A stretch of DNA of 64,000 bases, taken from a bacterium. GTDB lineage: Bacteria; UBA8248. Every line of letters starts with the position of its first letter. The stretch's first letter is position 1. Below are positions 62,024 through 64,000 of the stretch, one piece after another. The translations under genes and the position numbers were made by a program. The notes beneath the pieces were generated by a model that saw only the letters and a program-made list of their open reading frames with translations, was not told the origin of the DNA and did not search any database. Where the stretch lies: the NCBI GenBank assembly GCA_022828125.1, contig JAJEJD010000032.1, forward strand, positions 141,982 to 205,981, in the 5' to 3' direction.

Positions 62024-63709
62024 ATGCCCAAGATGAGCGGGGCGCAGTTCATGGCTGACGCCCTCCACGCCTACGGCGTCACCCACATTTTCTTCGTGCC
62101 GACGATATTGAGCCACTCGCTCGCCCAGATGGAGGAGCGCGGCACCGGCATCGCCCGCGTCCTCACGCACGGGGAGAAGGCGGCGGCCTACATGGCGGAC
62201 GGCTACGCGCGCGCCTCGGGCCGCCCCGGCGTCTGCATGGCGCAGATCGTGGGCGGCGTGAACCTGGCGGCGGGGCTTCGGGACGCCCACCTGGCCTGCG
62301 CGCCCATGATCGCCTTCACGGGCGGCACGACGCCGCAGATACGCTACCGGAACGCCTACCAGGAGACCGAGGACATCAGCGCGTTCGACCCGGTCACCAA
62401 GTTCAACGCCACGGTGGATGACGTCTCGCGCTTCCCCGATCTGCTGCGCCAGGCCTTCCGCGTCGCCACCTCTGGCACGCCCGGCCCGGTGCACCTGCGC
62501 TTCGGCGGGAACCTTGGGCAGGTGGAGCAGGACGTGGCCGATCTCGAACTCATCGTGGAGGAGAACTTCAAACAGGTCCCCGCCTACCGGCCCGAGCCGG
62601 AACCGGCGAGCATCGCAGAGGCGCTTGCGGTCATCGCGAAAGCGGAGCGGCCCATCATCGTCGCGGGCGGCGGCGTGCGGACCTCGGGCGCCAACGCGGA
62701 ACTCGTCGCCTTCGCCGAGAAGCTGCAAATCCCCGTCGCCACCTCCATGAACGGCAAGGAATCGATTCCGGGCGATCACCCCCTCTCGGTCGGCGTGGTG
62801 GGCACGTATTCGAGGAGGAGCGCCAACGAGCTGGTATCCGAAGCCGACCTCGTATTCTTCATCGGCACCCAGACGGGCGGCATGACCACCCACTTCTGGC
62901 GCGTGCCGAAAATCGGCGTCGCGGCCGTGCAGCTCGATATCGACCCCGAAGAACTCGGGCGCAACTACCCGCTCGAGGCGTCGGTCATCGGGGATGCGAA
63001 AATCGCCCTCGGAAAGCTGACACAAGCCGCGGAAGAAGTCCCCGAACGCGGGGCGTGGCTCTCGCGCGTGGAGCAAGTGGGCGCGGCGTGGCGGGCGGAA
63101 TTCGCGCCGCTCCTGAACTCGGACGCCGCTCCCATGCGGCCCGAGCGCGTCTGCAAGACGCTGGGCGAGCACCTGCCGTCTGACGCCATCGTCCTCGCCG
63201 ACACCGGGCATTCGGGCATGTGGACGGGCGGCTATCTCGATCTCAAAAGTCCTGACATCAGCTTCATGCGCGCGGCGGGCCACCTGGGCTGGGGGTTCCC
63301 CGCCGCCCTCGGGGCCAAGTGCGGCGCGCCCGAGCGGCCCGTTATCCTCTTCACGGGCGATGCGGGCTTCTGGTACCACATCGGCGAAGTCGAGACCGCC
63401 GTGCGCTGGGGCATCCACGCCGTCATCCTCGTCAACAACAACGGCTCCCAGAACCAGGAGACCAAGATTTTCGACGACGCCTACGGCGGGGAGCAACGCG
63501 GAAAGGCGCACGAGCTCTGGCACTTCAACCAGACGAATTTCACGGAGATCGCCAAGTCCATGGGCGCTCAGAGCATCCGCGTGGAAAAGCCGGGCGAACT
63601 CGGCTCCGCCCTCGATCAGGCCTTCAGCATGAAGGGAGGCCCCGTCATCCTCGACGTCGTGACGGACATCGAGGCCTTGGCGCCGGGGGCTTACGGGCCG
63701 CCTGATTAG
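62024..63709 (+). CDS. Thiamine-diphosphate-dependent enzyme, acetolactate synthase-like
   Basis: 561 aa with the three ThDP-enzyme domains: Pyr (THGEKAAAYMADGYARASG with the catalytic Glu), a central FAD-like domain (RPIIVAGGGVRTSGANAELVAFAE), and PP (LFTGDAGFWYHIGEVETAVRWG...NNNG, the GD-x-N Mg/ThDP motif with Ala in place of the usual Gly of GDG). Acetolactate synthase, benzoylformate decarboxylase and sulfoacetaldehyde acetyltransferase share this layout; which reaction is used cannot be told. The ATG at 62024 follows AAGGA. Likely last enzyme of the degradation cluster. Confidence 0.88.
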   Translation: MPKMSGAQFMADALHAYGVTHIFFVPTILSHSLAQMEERGTGIARVLTHGEKAAAYMADGYARASGRPGVCMAQIVGGVNLAAGLRDAHLACAPMIAFTGGTTPQIRYRNAYQETEDISAFDPVTKFNATVDDVSRFPDLLRQAFRVATSGTPGPVHLRFGGNLGQVEQDVADLELIVEENFKQVPAYRPEPEPASIAEALAVIAKAERPIIVAGGGVRTSGANAELVAFAEKLQIPVATSMNGKESIPGDHPLSVGVVGTYSRRSANELVSEADLVFFIGTQTGGMTTHFWRVPKIGVAAVQLDIDPEELGRNYPLEASVIGDAKIALGKLTQAAEEVPERGAWLSRVEQVGAAWRAEFAPLLNSDAAPMRPERVCKTLGEHLPSDAIVLADTGHSGMWTGGYLDLKSPDISFMRAAGHLGWGFPAALGAKCGAPERPVILFTGDAGFWYHIGEVETAVRWGIHAVILVNNNGSQNQETKIFDDAYGGEQRGKAHELWHFNQTNFTEIAKSMGAQSIRVEKPGELGSALDQAFSMKGGPVILDVVTDIEALAPGAYGPPD

Positions 63710-63800
63710 GGGATAGAGCCACCTCGATTTCATCCCCTGATGGGGGCCGTTGAAAAAGTCCTGATTAACGAGGATTTGGCTCGTCCGATGAAAGAGTATG

Positions 63801-63970
63801 ATTCACTCCCCCCTTGAGGGGGAGTCGAGGAAGCCGAGCGGTTTGTGCGAAGGCTGACTCGGTGGGGGGTAAAATGCGTTTTATCGCCAGTCTGAATTAT
63901 ACCCCCCACCGAATCGCTTTCGGGCTTACGCCCTCAGCTCTTCGACTCCCCCTCAAGGGGGGGAGTGAAT
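63801..63970. repeat. Family B element, copy 3 (inverted relative to copy 2)
   Basis: ATTCACTCCCCCCTTGAGGG at the left, CCCCTCAAGGGGGGGAGTGA at the right. The interior (GGGGTAAAATGCGTTTTATC and onward) is the reverse complement of copy 2 at 43482-43650. GCCGTTGAAAAAGTCC lies 50 bases upstream. No gene in the last 290 bases. Confidence 0.87.
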
Positions 63971-64000
63971 CCTCCCTGTTGAATCGGGAACAAGACCCAA

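Overview
This is a 64 kb piece of a GC-rich bacterial chromosome. It carries Gram-negative-type envelope features (a periplasmic HtrA protease, periplasmic solute-binding proteins, c-type cytochrome and Sco-like secreted proteins). The gene set combines a gatA-gatB pair without gatC, an archaeal-type diadenylate cyclase, a selA/selB locus, a HemQ-type coproheme decarboxylase and many ABC importers plus acyl-CoA-type enzymes. That mix suggests an uncultivated lineage of the Tectomicrobia / Nitrospinota / Desulfobacterota kind. This placement is an inference: no rRNA, tRNA or other decisive marker was seen.

Layout. 1-3.3 kb: an unknown gene, a HEPN/MNT toxin-antitoxin pair, a cytochrome c'-like protein and an amidohydrolase. 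3.5-10 kb, minus strand: gatA-gatB, then an htrA-dacZ-small peptide-methyltransferase set. 10.2-12 kb: two EamA transporters. 12.1-18.6 kb: a defence island with a Hachiman-like helicase/nuclease pair translationally coupled to a short hsdS, the 5' remnant of an hsdM, nested repeats and a vapBC pair with a visible operator. 19-21.1 kb: a CoA-transferase and a DUF35 protein with a histone-H1-like tail. 21.3-26.9 kb: an AT-richer selenocysteine locus (selA, alpha/beta hydrolase, selB, class V PLP enzyme) closed by a strong bidirectional terminator. 26.9-30.5 kb: cupredoxin, HemQ, epimerase, Sco1. 31.4-38.6 kb: a second defence block, made of an AAA ATPase/DUF4276 pair between direct repeats and a complete type I restriction system with fused HsdM-HsdS. 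38.8-46.8 kb: triple RidA protein, M20-like hydrolase, a complete ABC importer with two permeases, GNAT. 47-51.1 kb: a low-GC membrane protein and tandem SulP transporters. 51.6-63.7 kb: MFS, TauD-type dioxygenase, M24 peptidase, cyclase, a second ABC importer, two BKACE enzymes, a RelE-like module and a TPP enzyme.

The last block reads as an uptake-and-breakdown cluster for an unknown small organic acid, amide or amino-acid derivative: importer, hydrolases, beta-keto-acid cleavage and a ThDP-dependent carbon-carbon enzyme. The first importer sits beside an M20-like enzyme whose metal site appears altered.

The most striking non-genic signal is a set of at least three families of short elements bounded by terminal inverted repeats, plus palindromic repeats, spread between genes. 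Two family A copies 34 kb apart are almost identical, two family B copies are the same element in opposite orientation, and a 330-400 bp family has an ATCGATAAATT core. They look like non-autonomous mobile elements (MITE-like); no matching transposase is present in the window.
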